This document shows positions 1 to 7,310 of a stretch of DNA of 47,757 nucleotides, one piece after another. The notes beneath the pieces are model-generated. The model did not search any database. It was not told the origin of the DNA and saw only the letters and a list, made by a program, of their open reading frames with translations. The DNA is taken from assembly GCF_005870085.1 (NCBI RefSeq), contig NZ_SZNM01000026.1, positions 1 through 47,757 of the forward strand. The letters are read 5' to 3'. This stretch comes from Aquibacillus sediminis. Its GTDB lineage: Bacteria > Bacillota > Bacilli > Bacillales > Amphibacillaceae. How positions within the stretch are numbered: position 1 is the first letter of the stretch; each line of letters opens with the position of its first letter. The position numbers and the translations under genes were made by a program.

Positions 1-162
1 GATAAGTGCTGAAAGCATCTAAGCATGAAGCCCACCTCTAGATGAGACTTCCCATCATTTTAAATGAGTAAGATCCCTCAGAGACGATGAGGTTGATAGG
101 TCCGAGGTGGAAGCGTGGTGACACGTGTAGCTGACGGATACTAATAGATCGAGGACTTAACT
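1..162 (+). rRNA. 23S ribosomal RNA, 3' end (partial)
   Basis: Only the last ~160 nt of the large-subunit rRNA are present; the gene runs off the left edge. The end matches the conserved Bacillus 3' terminus (GAGGTGGAAGCGTGGTGACA, then the ACTAAT..GATCGA..GACTTAAC block). The 3' boundary is set by comparison with B. subtilis and could be off by a few bases. The order 23S, 5S, tRNA array is normal for Bacillaceae rrn operons. Confidence 0.95.
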
Positions 163-313
163 ATATATAGCAAACGGAGCGAGCATTTAGCCCGTGGAGC
201 TAGACTGTATTGTCTTGAGACTTTCTTATCTAGTTTTCAAGGTATAATTAAAAAACACTTGCATTTTTAATGGATTTCATATATAATATATCTTGTCCTA
301 ATAAAGGATAATG

Positions 314-429
314 TTTAGTGGCAATAGCGAAGAGGTCACACCTGTTCCCATGCCGAACACAGAAGTTAAGCTCTTCAGTGCCGATGGTAGTTGGGGCTTT
401 GCCCCTGCGAGAGTAGGACGCCGCTAAGC
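314..429 (+). rRNA. 5S ribosomal RNA
   Basis: Complete 5S rRNA of about 116 nt. The terminal helix is TTTAGTGGC / GCCGCTAAGC, and the conserved internal segment GAACACAGAAGTTAAGCTC is present. It lies ~150 bp after the 23S end and ~12 bp before the first tRNA, so it is transcribed with both. Confidence 0.95.
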
Positions 430-440
430 TTATATAATAT

Positions 441-515
441 TCCACAGTAGCTCAGTGGTAGAGCAATCGGCTGTTAACCGATCGGTCGTAGGTTCGAATC
501 CTACCTGTGGAGCCA
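441..515 (+). tRNA. tRNA-Asn (GTT)
   Basis: Full cloverleaf with anticodon GTT and encoded CCA. Almost identical to a second tRNA-Asn at 3519-3593. Confidence 0.96.
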
Positions 516-522
516 TTTTTAT

Positions 523-594
523 GGCCCGTTGGTCAAGTGGTTAAGACACCGCCCTTTCACGGCGGTAACACGGGTTCGAATCCCGTACGGGTCA
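523..594 (+). tRNA. tRNA-Glu (TTC)
   Basis: Acceptor stem GGCCCGT / ACGGGTC (one G-T pair), anticodon TTC, discriminator A. CCA is not encoded. Confidence 0.95.
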
Positions 595-662
595 CTATTT
601 TTTGCTAAAGTGAAAATAACTTCACTTAATATTCAACTATATAATAAACTAGCAATTAATAT

Positions 663-738
663 GGAGGATTAGCTCAGCTGGGAGAGCACTTGCCTTACAA
701 GCAAGGGGTCGCAGGTTCGAGCCCTGCATCCTCCACCA
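663..738 (+). tRNA. tRNA-Val (TAC)
   Basis: Acceptor GGAGGAT / ATCCTCC, anticodon TAC, encoded CCA. Confidence 0.96.
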
Positions 739-765
739 TTAAATTTTTAAACACTTTTTTATTAT

Positions 766-842
<77 letters not shown>

Positions 843-919
843 TTTTTTGTCTAACTACAATGGGGTTACTTTTTAGCTAGATAATAATTTGCTTTTAAAT
901 TATAAGTTTCAACTTTTTT

Positions 920-996
920 GGTCCGGTAGTTCAGTTGGTTAGAATGCCTGCCTGTCACGCAGGAGGTCGCGGGTTCGAGTCCCGTCCGGACCGCCA
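920..996 (+). tRNA. tRNA-Asp (GTC)
   Basis: Acceptor GGTCCGG / CCGGACC, anticodon GTC, encoded CCA. Confidence 0.96.
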
Positions 997-1004
997 TATA
1001 ATAA

Positions 1005-1028
1005 GCCGGCCTAGCTCAACTGGTAGAG
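1005..1028 (+). pseudogene. broken 5' copy of tRNA-Thr
   Basis: These 24 nt are identical to the first 24 nt of the intact tRNA-Thr 170 bp downstream (acceptor 5' strand and D arm, up to GGTAGAG). The copy then runs into foreign sequence at 1029. It cannot form a tRNA. The same break point occurs in the Phe copy and, within a base, the Lys copy. Confidence 0.9.
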
Positions 1029-1111
1029 AAACCGTAAACCTCTTTGAATAAGCATCATTGTAGGTTTTGCGAGGAGCGTAAACTTCTCCGATAAATCATG
1101 CAACGTGACGA
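1029..1111 (+). repeat. tRNA-embedded inserted element, copy 1 (Thr)
   Basis: Sequence between the broken and intact tRNA-Thr shared with copies at 1325, 2509 and 3121. The common core begins ACCGTAAACCTC, continues TGTAGGTTTTGCGAGGAGCG, then a TCxCCGAtAA segment, and ends GCAACGTGACGAGCAC. AAACCT pairs with the later AGGTTT, giving a hairpin. A spacer without similarity to the other copies follows to 1174. Confidence 0.8.
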
Positions 1112-1174
1112 GCACAATACATCTATTGATTTAACTTCTTGCTCAATTAAAATAATAATGTAAATATTTTATTA

Positions 1175-1250
<76 letters not shown>

Positions 1251-1301
1251 TTATTCATGTGAAAAAGAAAGTGAATTTATGAACTAATTTAAATTATATA
1301 T

Positions 1302-1324
1302 GAGATATTAGCTCAGTTGGTAGA
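1302..1324 (+). pseudogene. broken, diverged 5' copy of tRNA-Lys
   Basis: Starts GAGATA (intact gene GAGCCA), then matches TTAGCTCAGTTGGTAGA of the tRNA-Lys 153 bp downstream before breaking into the inserted element. The acceptor half has drifted, so this copy looks older than the Thr and Phe ones. Confidence 0.75.
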
Positions 1325-1390
1325 AAAATCGTAAATCTCATGGAATAACATCAGTGTAGGTTTAGCGAGGAGCGTAAACATCGCCGAATA
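1325..1390 (+). repeat. tRNA-embedded inserted element, copy 2 (Lys)
   Basis: Shares the core of copy 1: CGTAAATCTC, GTAGGTTTAGCGAGGAGCG, TAAACATCGCCGAATA. The changed base in AAATCT still pairs (G-U) with AGGTTT, and GCGA still pairs with TCGC, so the hairpins are kept. The GCAACGTGACGAGCA tail of the other copies is missing. Confidence 0.75.
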
Positions 1391-1454
1391 TGCTTCATTC
1401 TATTACTAGTATTTATACAAAATACTGCGAATGAATAAAACTAAATGATATTGC

Positions 1455-1527
1455 GAGCCATTAGCTCAGTTGGTAGAGCATCTGACTTTTAATCAGAGGG
1501 TCGGAGGTTCGAATCCTCCATGGCTCA
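1455..1527 (+). tRNA. tRNA-Lys (TTT)
   Basis: Acceptor GAGCCAT / ATGGCTC, anticodon TTT, followed by TCA where CCA is often encoded. Its 3' end is duplicated ~105 bp downstream. Confidence 0.95.
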
Positions 1528-1615
1528 TCAAGGATGTTATGGTTATGGATTCTCACCCACGGTTCCCCTTGTTTCGTTAAATTTTAGTGGAAACAAGGAC
1601 TAGCCTACGGCGTCG

Positions 1616-1635
1616 GAATCCTCCATGGCTCATCA
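1616..1635 (+). pseudogene. duplicated 3' tail of tRNA-Lys
   Basis: Twenty bases identical to 1511-1530, the 3' strand of the T arm and acceptor plus TCATCA. Between the two copies is ~85 bp with a 9-bp hairpin, CCTTGTTTC (1567-1575) against GAAACAAGG (1590-1598). This looks like a small insertion that duplicated the tRNA end. Confidence 0.8.
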
Positions 1636-1644
1636 CTCAATCAA

Positions 1645-1726
1645 GCGGGTGTGGCGGAATTGGCAGACGCGCTAGACTTAGGATCTAGTGTCTTCGGACG
1701 TGGGGGTTCGACTCCCTCCACCCGCA
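1645..1726 (+). tRNA. tRNA-Leu (TAG)
   Basis: Class II tRNA with long variable arm (TGTCTTCGGACG), acceptor GCGGGTG / CACCCGC, anticodon TAG. CCA not encoded. Confidence 0.95.
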
Positions 1727-1797
1727 TCCTAAGGAACTTTGACTAAGATCGGTCACCTCCCATGACCGACGTTAAAGTCATTATATTCTGCACAAGT

Positions 1798-1872
1798 GCG
1801 GAAGTAGTTCAGTGGTAGAACACCACCTTGCCAAGGTGGGGGTCGCGGGTTCGAATCCCGTCTTCCGCTCCA
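1798..1872 (+). tRNA. tRNA-Gly (GCC)
   Basis: Acceptor GCGGAAG / CTTCCGC, anticodon GCC, encoded CCA. Confidence 0.96.
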
Positions 1873-1889
1873 ATCAAATCATCAGCCAT

Positions 1890-1978
1890 GCCGGGGTGGC
1901 GGAATTGGCAGACGCACAGGACTTAAAATCCTGCGATAGGTGACTATCGTGCCGGTTCGAGTCCGGCCCTCGGCACCA
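1890..1978 (+). tRNA. tRNA-Leu (TAA)
   Basis: Class II tRNA with long variable arm, anticodon TAA, encoded CCA. Confidence 0.95.
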
Positions 1979-1981
1979 TAA

Positions 1982-2058
1982 GCGCCCGTAGCTCAATTGG
2001 ATAGAGCGTTTGACTACGGATCAAGAGGTTAGGGGTTCGACTCCTCTCGGGCGCGCCA
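1982..2058 (+). tRNA. tRNA-Arg (ACG)
   Basis: Acceptor GCGCCCG / CGGGCGC, anticodon ACG (read as ICG after deamination by TadA), encoded CCA. Confidence 0.96.
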
Positions 2059-2062
2059 TTTG

Positions 2063-2139
2063 CGGGAAGTAGCTCAGCTTGGTAGAGCACTTGGTTTGGG
2101 ACCAAGGGGTCGCAGGTTCGAATCCTGTCTTCCCGACCA
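2063..2139 (+). tRNA. tRNA-Pro (TGG)
   Basis: Acceptor CGGGAAG / CTTCCCG, anticodon TGG, encoded CCA. Confidence 0.96.
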
Positions 2140-2157
2140 TTTAAAAATTATTATTAT

Positions 2158-2230
2158 GGGGCCTTAGCTCAGCTGGGAGAGCGCCTGCTTTGCACGCAGG
2201 AGGTCAGCGGTTCGATCCCGCTAGGCTCCA
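2158..2230 (+). tRNA. tRNA-Ala (TGC)
   Basis: Anticodon TGC, CCA not encoded. Identical to the tRNA-Ala at 3782-3854. Confidence 0.96.
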
Positions 2231-2242
2231 TTTTATTATTGT

Positions 2243-2316
2243 GGCGGCGTAGCTCAGCTGGCGAGAGCGTACGGTTCATACCCGTGAGGTCGTGGGTTCG
2301 ATCCCCTCCGCCGCTA
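2243..2316 (+). tRNA. tRNA-Met, elongator (CAT)
   Basis: Anticodon CAT with a pairable first base and strong similarity to the B. subtilis elongator tRNA-Met. CCA not encoded. The T stem carries one mismatch. Confidence 0.9.
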
Positions 2317-2377
2317 TAATAGAGTTTTCATTAAATTAGATAAACAATTAATTAATGTTTTGTACTATTAGCAAAAC

Positions 2378-2470
2378 GGAGGAGTACCCAAGTCTGGCTG
2401 AAGGGAGCGGTCTTGAAAACCGCCAGGGGCTTCACGGCTCGCGGGGGTTCGAATCCCTCCTCCTCCGCCA
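2378..2470 (+). tRNA. tRNA-Ser (TGA)
   Basis: Class II tRNA, acceptor GGAGGAG / CTCCTCC, anticodon TGA, long variable arm, encoded CCA. Confidence 0.96.
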
Positions 2471-2484
2471 TTTAAATATATAAT

Positions 2485-2508
2485 GGCTCGGTAGCTCAGT
2501 CGGTAGAG
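2485..2508 (+). pseudogene. broken 5' copy of tRNA-Phe
   Basis: Twenty-four nt identical to the start of tRNA-Phe 183 bp downstream, ending at the same D-arm position (GGTAGAG) as the Thr copy, then interrupted by the inserted element. Confidence 0.9.
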
Positions 2509-2597
2509 AAACCGTAAACCTCAGTGGAATAACATCTATGTAGGTTTTGCGAGGAGCGTAGGCATCGCCGAATAAACAAGCAACGTGACGAGCACAG
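2509..2597 (+). repeat. tRNA-embedded inserted element, copy 3 (Phe)
   Basis: Closest relative of copy 1: AAACCGTAAACCTC, TGTAGGTTTTGCGAGGAGCG, GCATCGCCGAATAA, GCAACGTGACGAGCACA. Potential stems are AAACCT/AGGTTT and GCGA/TCGC. About 70 bp of unrelated A-rich spacer follows before the intact tRNA-Phe. Confidence 0.8.
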
Positions 2598-2667
2598 AGC
2601 ATTATTGAAAAAACATCGAAGTAAGATGGAGAGCGAGAAAAAAACAAGAAAAAATTATACAGAATAA

Positions 2668-2743
<76 letters not shown>

Positions 2744-2755
2744 CTTTAAAATAGT

Positions 2756-2841
2756 GGAGGGATAGCGAAGTTGGCCAAACGCGGCGGACTGTAAATCCGC
2801 TCCCATCGGGTTCGTAGGTTCGAGTCCTACTCCCTCCACCA
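2756..2841 (+). tRNA. tRNA-Tyr (GTA)
   Basis: Class II tRNA, acceptor GGAGGGA / TCCCTCC, anticodon GTA, long variable arm, encoded CCA. Confidence 0.96.
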
Positions 2842-2852
2842 TTTATTTACAT

Positions 2853-2923
2853 AGGGGTATAGTTTAATGGTAAAACGAAGGTCTCCAAAACCTTTGATGT
2901 GGGTTCGATTCCTACTACCCCTG
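2853..2923 (+). tRNA. tRNA-Trp (CCA)
   Basis: Acceptor AGGGGTA / TACCCCT, anticodon CCA, discriminator G. 3' CCA not encoded. Confidence 0.95.
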
Positions 2924-2937
2924 CTCTAATAAAACAT

Positions 2938-3014
2938 GGCGGTCATGGCGAAGTGGTTAACGCACCGGATTGTGGTTCCGGCATGCGTGGGTTCGATCCC
3001 CACTGGCCGCCCCA
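2938..3014 (+). tRNA. tRNA-His (GTG)
   Basis: Anticodon GTG with the extra 5' G (position -1) typical of tRNA-His, encoded CCA. Confidence 0.95.
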
Positions 3015-3051
3015 TACTATTTGTATAGGGATGAGTGACGAGCATTGTTTA

Positions 3052-3120
3052 AACGTGAATGATAATAAGATGAAAAAACAATTGTATATGCGGGTGTAGT
3101 TTAGTGGTAAAACCTCAGCC
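3052..3120 (+). repeat. 69-bp direct repeat (first copy) holding a broken tRNA-Gly 5' half
   Basis: Identical to 3206-3274. It contains 38 bp of the tRNA-Gly leader and the first 31 nt of tRNA-Gly (3090-3120, into the anticodon stem), then breaks. The bases just before it (GTGACGAGCA, 3035-3044) resemble the tail of the inserted element. The arrangement therefore reads as a tandem duplication of leader + tRNA 5' half + element. Confidence 0.9.
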
Positions 3121-3200
3121 ACGAGCAAAACTTCACCGAAATAACGACGAGTTGCGAGGAGCGTCTGCTTCGCCGAAATAACTTGCAACGAGACGAGCAT
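3121..3200 (+). repeat. tRNA-embedded inserted element, copy 4 (Gly)
   Basis: Most diverged copy. It shares GCGAGGAGCG, TTCGCCGAAATAA and TTGCAACGAGACGAGCA with the others. An 8-nt CGAAATAA motif occurs twice. GTTGC (3154-) can pair with the later GCAAC, enclosing a GCGA..AGC / GCT..TCGC stem. Confidence 0.75.
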
Positions 3201-3243
3201 GTCTGAACGTGAATGATAATAAGATGAAAAAACAATTGTATAT

Positions 3244-3317
3244 GCGGGTGTAGTTTAGTGGTAAAACCTCAGCCTTCCAAGCTGATGTCGAGGGTTCGAT
3301 TCCCTTCACCCGCTCCA
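3244..3317 (+). tRNA. tRNA-Gly (TCC)
   Basis: Acceptor GCGGGTG / CACCCGC, anticodon TCC, encoded CCA. Its first 31 nt and leader are duplicated upstream. Confidence 0.96.
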
Positions 3318-3328
3318 TTATTTAATAT

Positions 3329-3402
<74 letters not shown>

Positions 3403-3406
3403 TCGG

Positions 3407-3432
3407 AAAAGTTACTTTTAGTAGCTTTTTTT
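3407..3432 (+). terminator. intrinsic terminator of the rRNA-tRNA block
   Basis: Stem AAAGTTAC / GTAGCTTT (8 bp, one G-U) followed by a T run. It separates the first 21 tRNAs from the second group of four. Confidence 0.75.
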
Positions 3433-3474
3433 CTCATATAAAAAAATTAGTGATTTGTAATAGTCTCTTTGTTT

Positions 3475-3503
3475 TTGATTAATACTACTGAATGGAATAA
3501 ATT
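3475..3503 (+). promoter_or_regulatory. possible sigma-A promoter for the second tRNA block
   Basis: TTGATT, 17 bp, TAAATT lies ~15 bp before tRNA-Asn and after a terminator, so a promoter is expected here. The match is only fair. Confidence 0.35.
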
Positions 3504-3518
3504 ATATTGGATTATTAT

Positions 3519-3593
3519 TCCACCGTAGCTCAGTGGTAGAGCAATCGGCTGTTAACCGATCGGTCGTAGGTTCGAATCCTACCGGTGGAGCCA
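3519..3593 (+). tRNA. tRNA-Asn (GTT), second copy
   Basis: Differs from the first tRNA-Asn by a compensated acceptor pair (TCCACCG / CGGTGGA instead of TCCACAG / CTGTGGA). Encoded CCA. Confidence 0.96.
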
Positions 3594-3594
3594 T

Positions 3595-3685
3595 GGAGAA
3601 GTACCCAAGTGGCTGAAGGGGCGCCCCTGCTAAGGGTGTAGGTCGCGTAAGCGGCGCGAGGGTTCAAATCCCTCCTTCTCCGCCA
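3595..3685 (+). tRNA. tRNA-Ser (GCT)
   Basis: Class II tRNA, acceptor GGAGAAG / CTTCTCC, anticodon GCT, encoded CCA. Confidence 0.96.
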
Positions 3686-3689
3686 TTAT

Positions 3690-3764
3690 TGGGCTATAGC
3701 CAAGCGGTAAGGCAACGGTTTTTGGTACCGTCATGCGCTGGTTCGAATCCAGCTAGCCCAGCCA
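3690..3764 (+). tRNA. tRNA-Gln (TTG)
   Basis: Acceptor TGGGCTA / TAGCCCA, anticodon TTG, encoded CCA. Confidence 0.96.
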
Positions 3765-3781
3765 TTTTTATTGTAATTTAA

Positions 3782-3854
3782 GGGGCCTTAGCTCAGCTGG
3801 GAGAGCGCCTGCTTTGCACGCAGGAGGTCAGCGGTTCGATCCCGCTAGGCTCCA
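3782..3854 (+). tRNA. tRNA-Ala (TGC), second copy
   Basis: Identical to 2158-2230. Last gene of the tRNA cluster. CCA not encoded. Confidence 0.96.
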
Positions 3855-3874
3855 TATCAATTTAGCTTTACTCC

Positions 3875-3917
3875 AAAAAAGGTTGTACTTAATTATTATT
3901 AAGTACAACCTTTTTTT
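3875..3917 (+). terminator. intrinsic terminator, end of the tRNA cluster
   Basis: Strong stem AAAAAAGGTTGTACTTAAT with its complement ATTAAGTACAACCTTTTTTT, followed by T residues. I see nothing else recognisable between here and 4182. Confidence 0.9.
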
Positions 3918-4182
3918 GTACTGATAAGAAAACATAATTTCGTCGTGGTTTTTTTTGGGGGAATCAGTCTAGTTATTTGCGCTAAAGTCGTTTGTCTTGT
4001 TGATGTCAAGTTTTTTTGAAAAGAAATGAATCTATAAAAATTCACAATAAATAATTCCTTTTTAGGAAAAGCCCAAGTCTAGGTTTTAAGGCAAATCTTT
4101 GTAGCAAAAGGCACTATGCCGAAGCTTGGTGGGATGACCAAGATGCTGTATGATTGGGTGATAACTTGCGAGAAATCCCCTG

Positions 4183-4854
4183 TCAACTAAAATGAATTGC
4201 ATGATCACTTTTATGTCTCATCATAAATCTTAACAAAATGATCGTCCAAATAAATGGCGGTCCGGATGTAAGTCCAAGAATTATAATGACGTAGTCCATA
4301 TACAATAAACTAATAATTATCCCTAATACACCAAGTAAACTACTCCAAACACCTGATAAACGGAACCATTTCGGAAACTTTTCTTTTTGTAGTGCTAAAC
4401 TGTAAAGTAGTACTCCAATCCATGTGAAAATAAAGGCGAAATATCCAGCCAGTAATCCAAACCCAAATATAACAAACCAGAAAGTTAGTAATACTTCTGA
4501 TTGGTGTTGTTCGATGGCATGTACTAGCATTGGTATGATTCCTATTTCAAATGTCATAATAATGATCCAAATACCAAGGGACAACAGAAACATTGATGAC
4601 CCTACAGTTTTTAAGATACCATGTTCATGAATGACAACTTTAGCAGCAGAAAGTCCAACTAACCAGAAAACAAGACCAATTGTAATAAATATATGATCGA
4701 TAACCCAAAATGAGTGATGGGAAACTTTTTCAAAAGTATCTGTCGAATTCCAAGGATTGAATGTAGGTGGGTGTAATATGGTGAAAAGTACAAATAACAC
4801 ACTTCCAATGATTCCTATGACCCCAAGTAATTTAATTTGTAAATGTCCCTTCAT
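4183..4854 (-). CDS. hypothetical multi-pass membrane protein
   Basis: A 223-aa hydrophobic protein with about six membrane segments, beginning near residue 10 (LLGVIGIIGSVLFVLF) and ending near residue 215 with a short basic/histidine tail. No catalytic motif is visible and I do not recognise the family. The ATG at 4854 is preferred over an in-frame GTG at 4863 because AGAGGTGG (complement strand) sits ~6 nt before the ATG and would overlap the GTG. It stands alone between the tRNA terminator and a divergent NUDIX gene. Confidence 0.75.
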   Translation of the reverse strand: MKGHLQIKLLGVIGIIGSVLFVLFTILHPPTFNPWNSTDTFEKVSHHSFWVIDHIFITIGLVFWLVGLSAAKVVIHEHGILKTVGSSMFLLSLGIWIIIMTFEIGIIPMLVHAIEQHQSEVLLTFWFVIFGFGLLAGYFAFIFTWIGVLLYSLALQKEKFPKWFRLSGVWSSLLGVLGIIISLLYMDYVIIILGLTSGPPFIWTIILLRFMMRHKSDHAIHFS

Positions 4855-5009
4855 ATATACCACCTCTACATTGGAATTTAATTGTTATGTTTTCCATTTA
4901 ATGGATAGTTCAAACATCGTTATAAGTTTTTAAGTAATAGTTGAAAAAATATAAAATTTTTTCAATAAAATGATACAATAAGATAAGTAAAAGAGTTAGA
5001 GGTGAAGAT

Positions 5010-5621
5010 ATGGATCCGAACAAGATTATTAATCGGGTGAAAAATCATACGCCGACGATTTTAGGCATAGAGCATTTTTCAAAATCAGCTGTACTGATAC
5101 CACTTGTTCAACAAAACGATGAGGTTCATGTATTGTTTGAAGTCCGTTCACAAGAGCTAAGACGGCAACCTGGTGAAATATGTTTTCCAGGTGGGAGGAT
5201 TGACGAAGAAGATCCGTCAGAACAAGAAGCGGCGATACGGGAAACAATGGAGGAACTAAGGATTAGGAGAACAGAAATTTCAGATGTTTATCCGTTAGAT
5301 TATATGATCTCCCCATTTGAGATGATCATTTATCCATATGTAGGGATCATTCACAATATCGATAAGATTGAACCTAATCCTGCTGAGGTTGAGGAAGTGT
5401 TTGTAGTGCCACTAACTTTTTTTCAGCAAACCAAACCGCAAATTCATCAAGTAAGTATAGATGTTCGACCTGAAGATGACTTTCCGTTTGAATTGATTAT
5501 AGGTGGCGAGAATTATAATTGGCGCCAAAGAAAAATGGATGAATATTTTTATATTTATGAAGATAAAGTGATTTGGGGGTTAACAGCAAAAATCATGTCA
5601 CATTTTGTTCAGATGATTTAG
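5010..5621 (+). CDS. NUDIX hydrolase, CoA pyrophosphatase type
   Basis: A 203-aa NUDIX protein likely to split coenzyme A and its derivatives into phosphopantetheine and 3',5'-ADP. Residues 43-60 carry the upstream signature of the CoA-diphosphatase subfamily (FEVRS..LR..PGE.CFPGG). The NUDIX box follows at 61-83 with E-rich metal ligands in AAIRETMEEL. The family (NudL/YeaB) is usually 190-210 aa, so the gene looks complete. The substrate comes from family membership, not shown directly. ATG start with GAGGTGA ~6 nt upstream. A divergent promoter is shared with the membrane protein at 4183-4854. Confidence 0.88.
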   Translation: MDPNKIINRVKNHTPTILGIEHFSKSAVLIPLVQQNDEVHVLFEVRSQELRRQPGEICFPGGRIDEEDPSEQEAAIRETMEELRIRRTEISDVYPLDYMISPFEMIIYPYVGIIHNIDKIEPNPAEVEEVFVVPLTFFQQTKPQIHQVSIDVRPEDDFPFELIIGGENYNWRQRKMDEYFYIYEDKVIWGLTAKIMSHFVQMI

Positions 5622-5749
5622 ATAAGAAAACACCCAAAAGCTTTTCGACTGATGAGAAACATATTTTGAATGTTTGATTTTGCATATTATTTACTATTTA
5701 TACTGACTCAGTGCAAGCAAATCATTGATAGGAGGTAGAGGTTATCATC

Positions 5750-6064
5750 ATGACGCCTTTTACCGAGCAAGTAATAGGGATCATTCGAGCTATCCCACAA
5801 GGTAAGGTTATGACATATGGACAAATTGCTAAACTTGCTGGAAGCCCAAGGGGGGCACGGCAAGTTGTTCGTATTCTACATTCGATGAGTAAAAAATACC
5901 AGCTTCCGTGGCATCGAGTCATCAATGCAAAGGGACAGATTGCTATTCAAGATGATGCGGTGTATCAGGAGCAACTATTAAGTTTACAGGCAGAAGGGAT
6001 AAGAGTAGATCGAAATGGTTCGGTTCATTTAGCTACTTATCAGTGGTATCCAAATCCCGAATAG
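5750..6064 (+). CDS. alkyltransferase-like (ATL) protein, MGMT family
   Basis: A 104-aa protein with the DNA-binding core of O6-methylguanine-DNA methyltransferases: the helix-turn-helix with V..TYGQIA (residues 20-27), the arginine finger region GSPRGARQV, and the active-site loop. The loop reads PWHRV (53-57) where active enzymes have PCHRV. The alkyl-accepting Cys is therefore Trp, as in ATL proteins that flag alkylated guanine for nucleotide excision repair. It probably senses DNA damage rather than repairing it directly. It is followed by alaX after ~40 bp and may be cotranscribed. GGAGG lies ~10 nt before the ATG. Confidence 0.87.
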   Translation: MTPFTEQVIGIIRAIPQGKVMTYGQIAKLAGSPRGARQVVRILHSMSKKYQLPWHRVINAKGQIAIQDDAVYQEQLLSLQAEGIRVDRNGSVHLATYQWYPNPE

Positions 6065-6103
6065 AAATGGAAGCATGATTTATTGGATAAGGTGTGTGTA
6101 AAG

Positions 6104-7306
6104 ATGTCAACGGAAAAATTATATTATCAAGATACCTATATGTGTAAGTTTACAGCTAAAGTGAACAAACGTGATATAGATGAAAAAGGCCAGTATGTTG
6201 TGTTGGAACAAACCGCTTTCTATCCAACTGGTGGTGGTCAACCATATGACACAGGAAACATCAGTGGTGTTAAGGTTTATGATGTGGAGGAAGTGGATGG
6301 TGAAATTCGTCATTACATTGAAAGTCCACTAGAACTGGGGGAAATCTATAGTGGAAAAATTGATTGGGACCGACGTTTCGATCATATGCAACAACATGCA
6401 GGTCAACATATCTTATCTGCAGCATTTGAAGACCATTTTGGATATAAAACGGTTAGCTTTCATCTGGGGAAAGAGGTATGTTCGATAGACCTAGCGATTG
6501 ATAGCTTAAATGATAGAGAAGCTAATCAAGTGGAATCAATTGCAAATCAAATCACGATGGAAAACCGTTCAATAGAAACAAAGTGGGTATCTGAACAAGA
6601 GGCTGCCAATTATCCATTAAGAAAAGATCTTTCTGTGAATGAAAATATTCGATTAGTGATCATACCAAACTTTGATTATAATGGCTGTGGTGGCACACAT
6701 CCAAATGCAACAGGACAGGTAGGTGCCATAAAAATATTAAATTGGGAAAAGCAAAAAAAGAAACTAAGGCTTTACTTTGTTTGTGGGAACCGCGTAATGC
6801 AGCAACTTGACCAAAACCATAAAGTGATGAGGCAGTTAACAGATCTGTTTAATGCCCCGCAGAAACAGTTAGTTGAGGTAGGAAGACAAACTCTACAACA
6901 AACGAAGGATCTAGAAAAATCAATTGATGAATTAAAGGCGCAGTTAATGGAACATGAAGCAGATGAGTTAATCAATGATGCAAAATCATACCCCCAATAT
7001 CAATTAGTTCAAGCTATTTTTCAACAGCGACCAATGACTGAAGTCCAATATTTGGCAAAAACAGTGGCGATGAAGATGAAAGATTGCATCGTTACGATGG
7101 TTAATCAGACAGATCAAAAAACACAAATCGTATGTGCAACTAGTGAAGAAGTAACGATAGATGCCAATGTACTACTAAAAAATGTGTTACCACTGATTGA
7201 AGGTAAAGGTGGAGGAACAGCATCATTTGCTCAGGGTGGAGGTAATAAAAAAGTTTCATCTGAACAAATGCTACAAGCTTTTGCTGATCACCTTAGGGAA
7301 ATGTAG
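6104..7306 (+). CDS. alanyl-tRNA editing protein AlaX-L type
   Basis: A 400-aa stand-alone homologue of the AlaRS editing half, which hydrolyses Ser-tRNA(Ala) and Gly-tRNA(Ala). Residues 1-90 are the beta-barrel (FYPTGGGQPYDTG at 39-51). The zinc/editing site is H98-x3-H102 (HAGQH) plus C195 and H199 in GCGGTHP. A coiled segment and a DHHA1 domain with the GKGGG..FAQGGG motif (~365-380) follow. The length suits the long AlaX class. I chose the ATG at 6104 with AAGGTG upstream; an in-frame TTG at 6083 would add seven residues. It forms a small protein/DNA quality-control pair with the ATL gene before it. Confidence 0.88.
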   Translation: MSTEKLYYQDTYMCKFTAKVNKRDIDEKGQYVVLEQTAFYPTGGGQPYDTGNISGVKVYDVEEVDGEIRHYIESPLELGEIYSGKIDWDRRFDHMQQHAGQHILSAAFEDHFGYKTVSFHLGKEVCSIDLAIDSLNDREANQVESIANQITMENRSIETKWVSEQEAANYPLRKDLSVNENIRLVIIPNFDYNGCGGTHPNATGQVGAIKILNWEKQKKKLRLYFVCGNRVMQQLDQNHKVMRQLTDLFNAPQKQLVEVGRQTLQQTKDLEKSIDELKAQLMEHEADELINDAKSYPQYQLVQAIFQQRPMTEVQYLAKTVAMKMKDCIVTMVNQTDQKTQIVCATSEEVTIDANVLLKNVLPLIEGKGGGTASFAQGGGNKKVSSEQMLQAFADHLREM

Positions 7307-7310
7307 TAGA

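Noticed and set aside
6083-6103. TTG start adding seven residues to AlaX
   Set aside because: The ATG at 6104 gives the usual AlaX N-terminus and has a purine-rich site upstream. The TTG cannot be excluded but is less likely.
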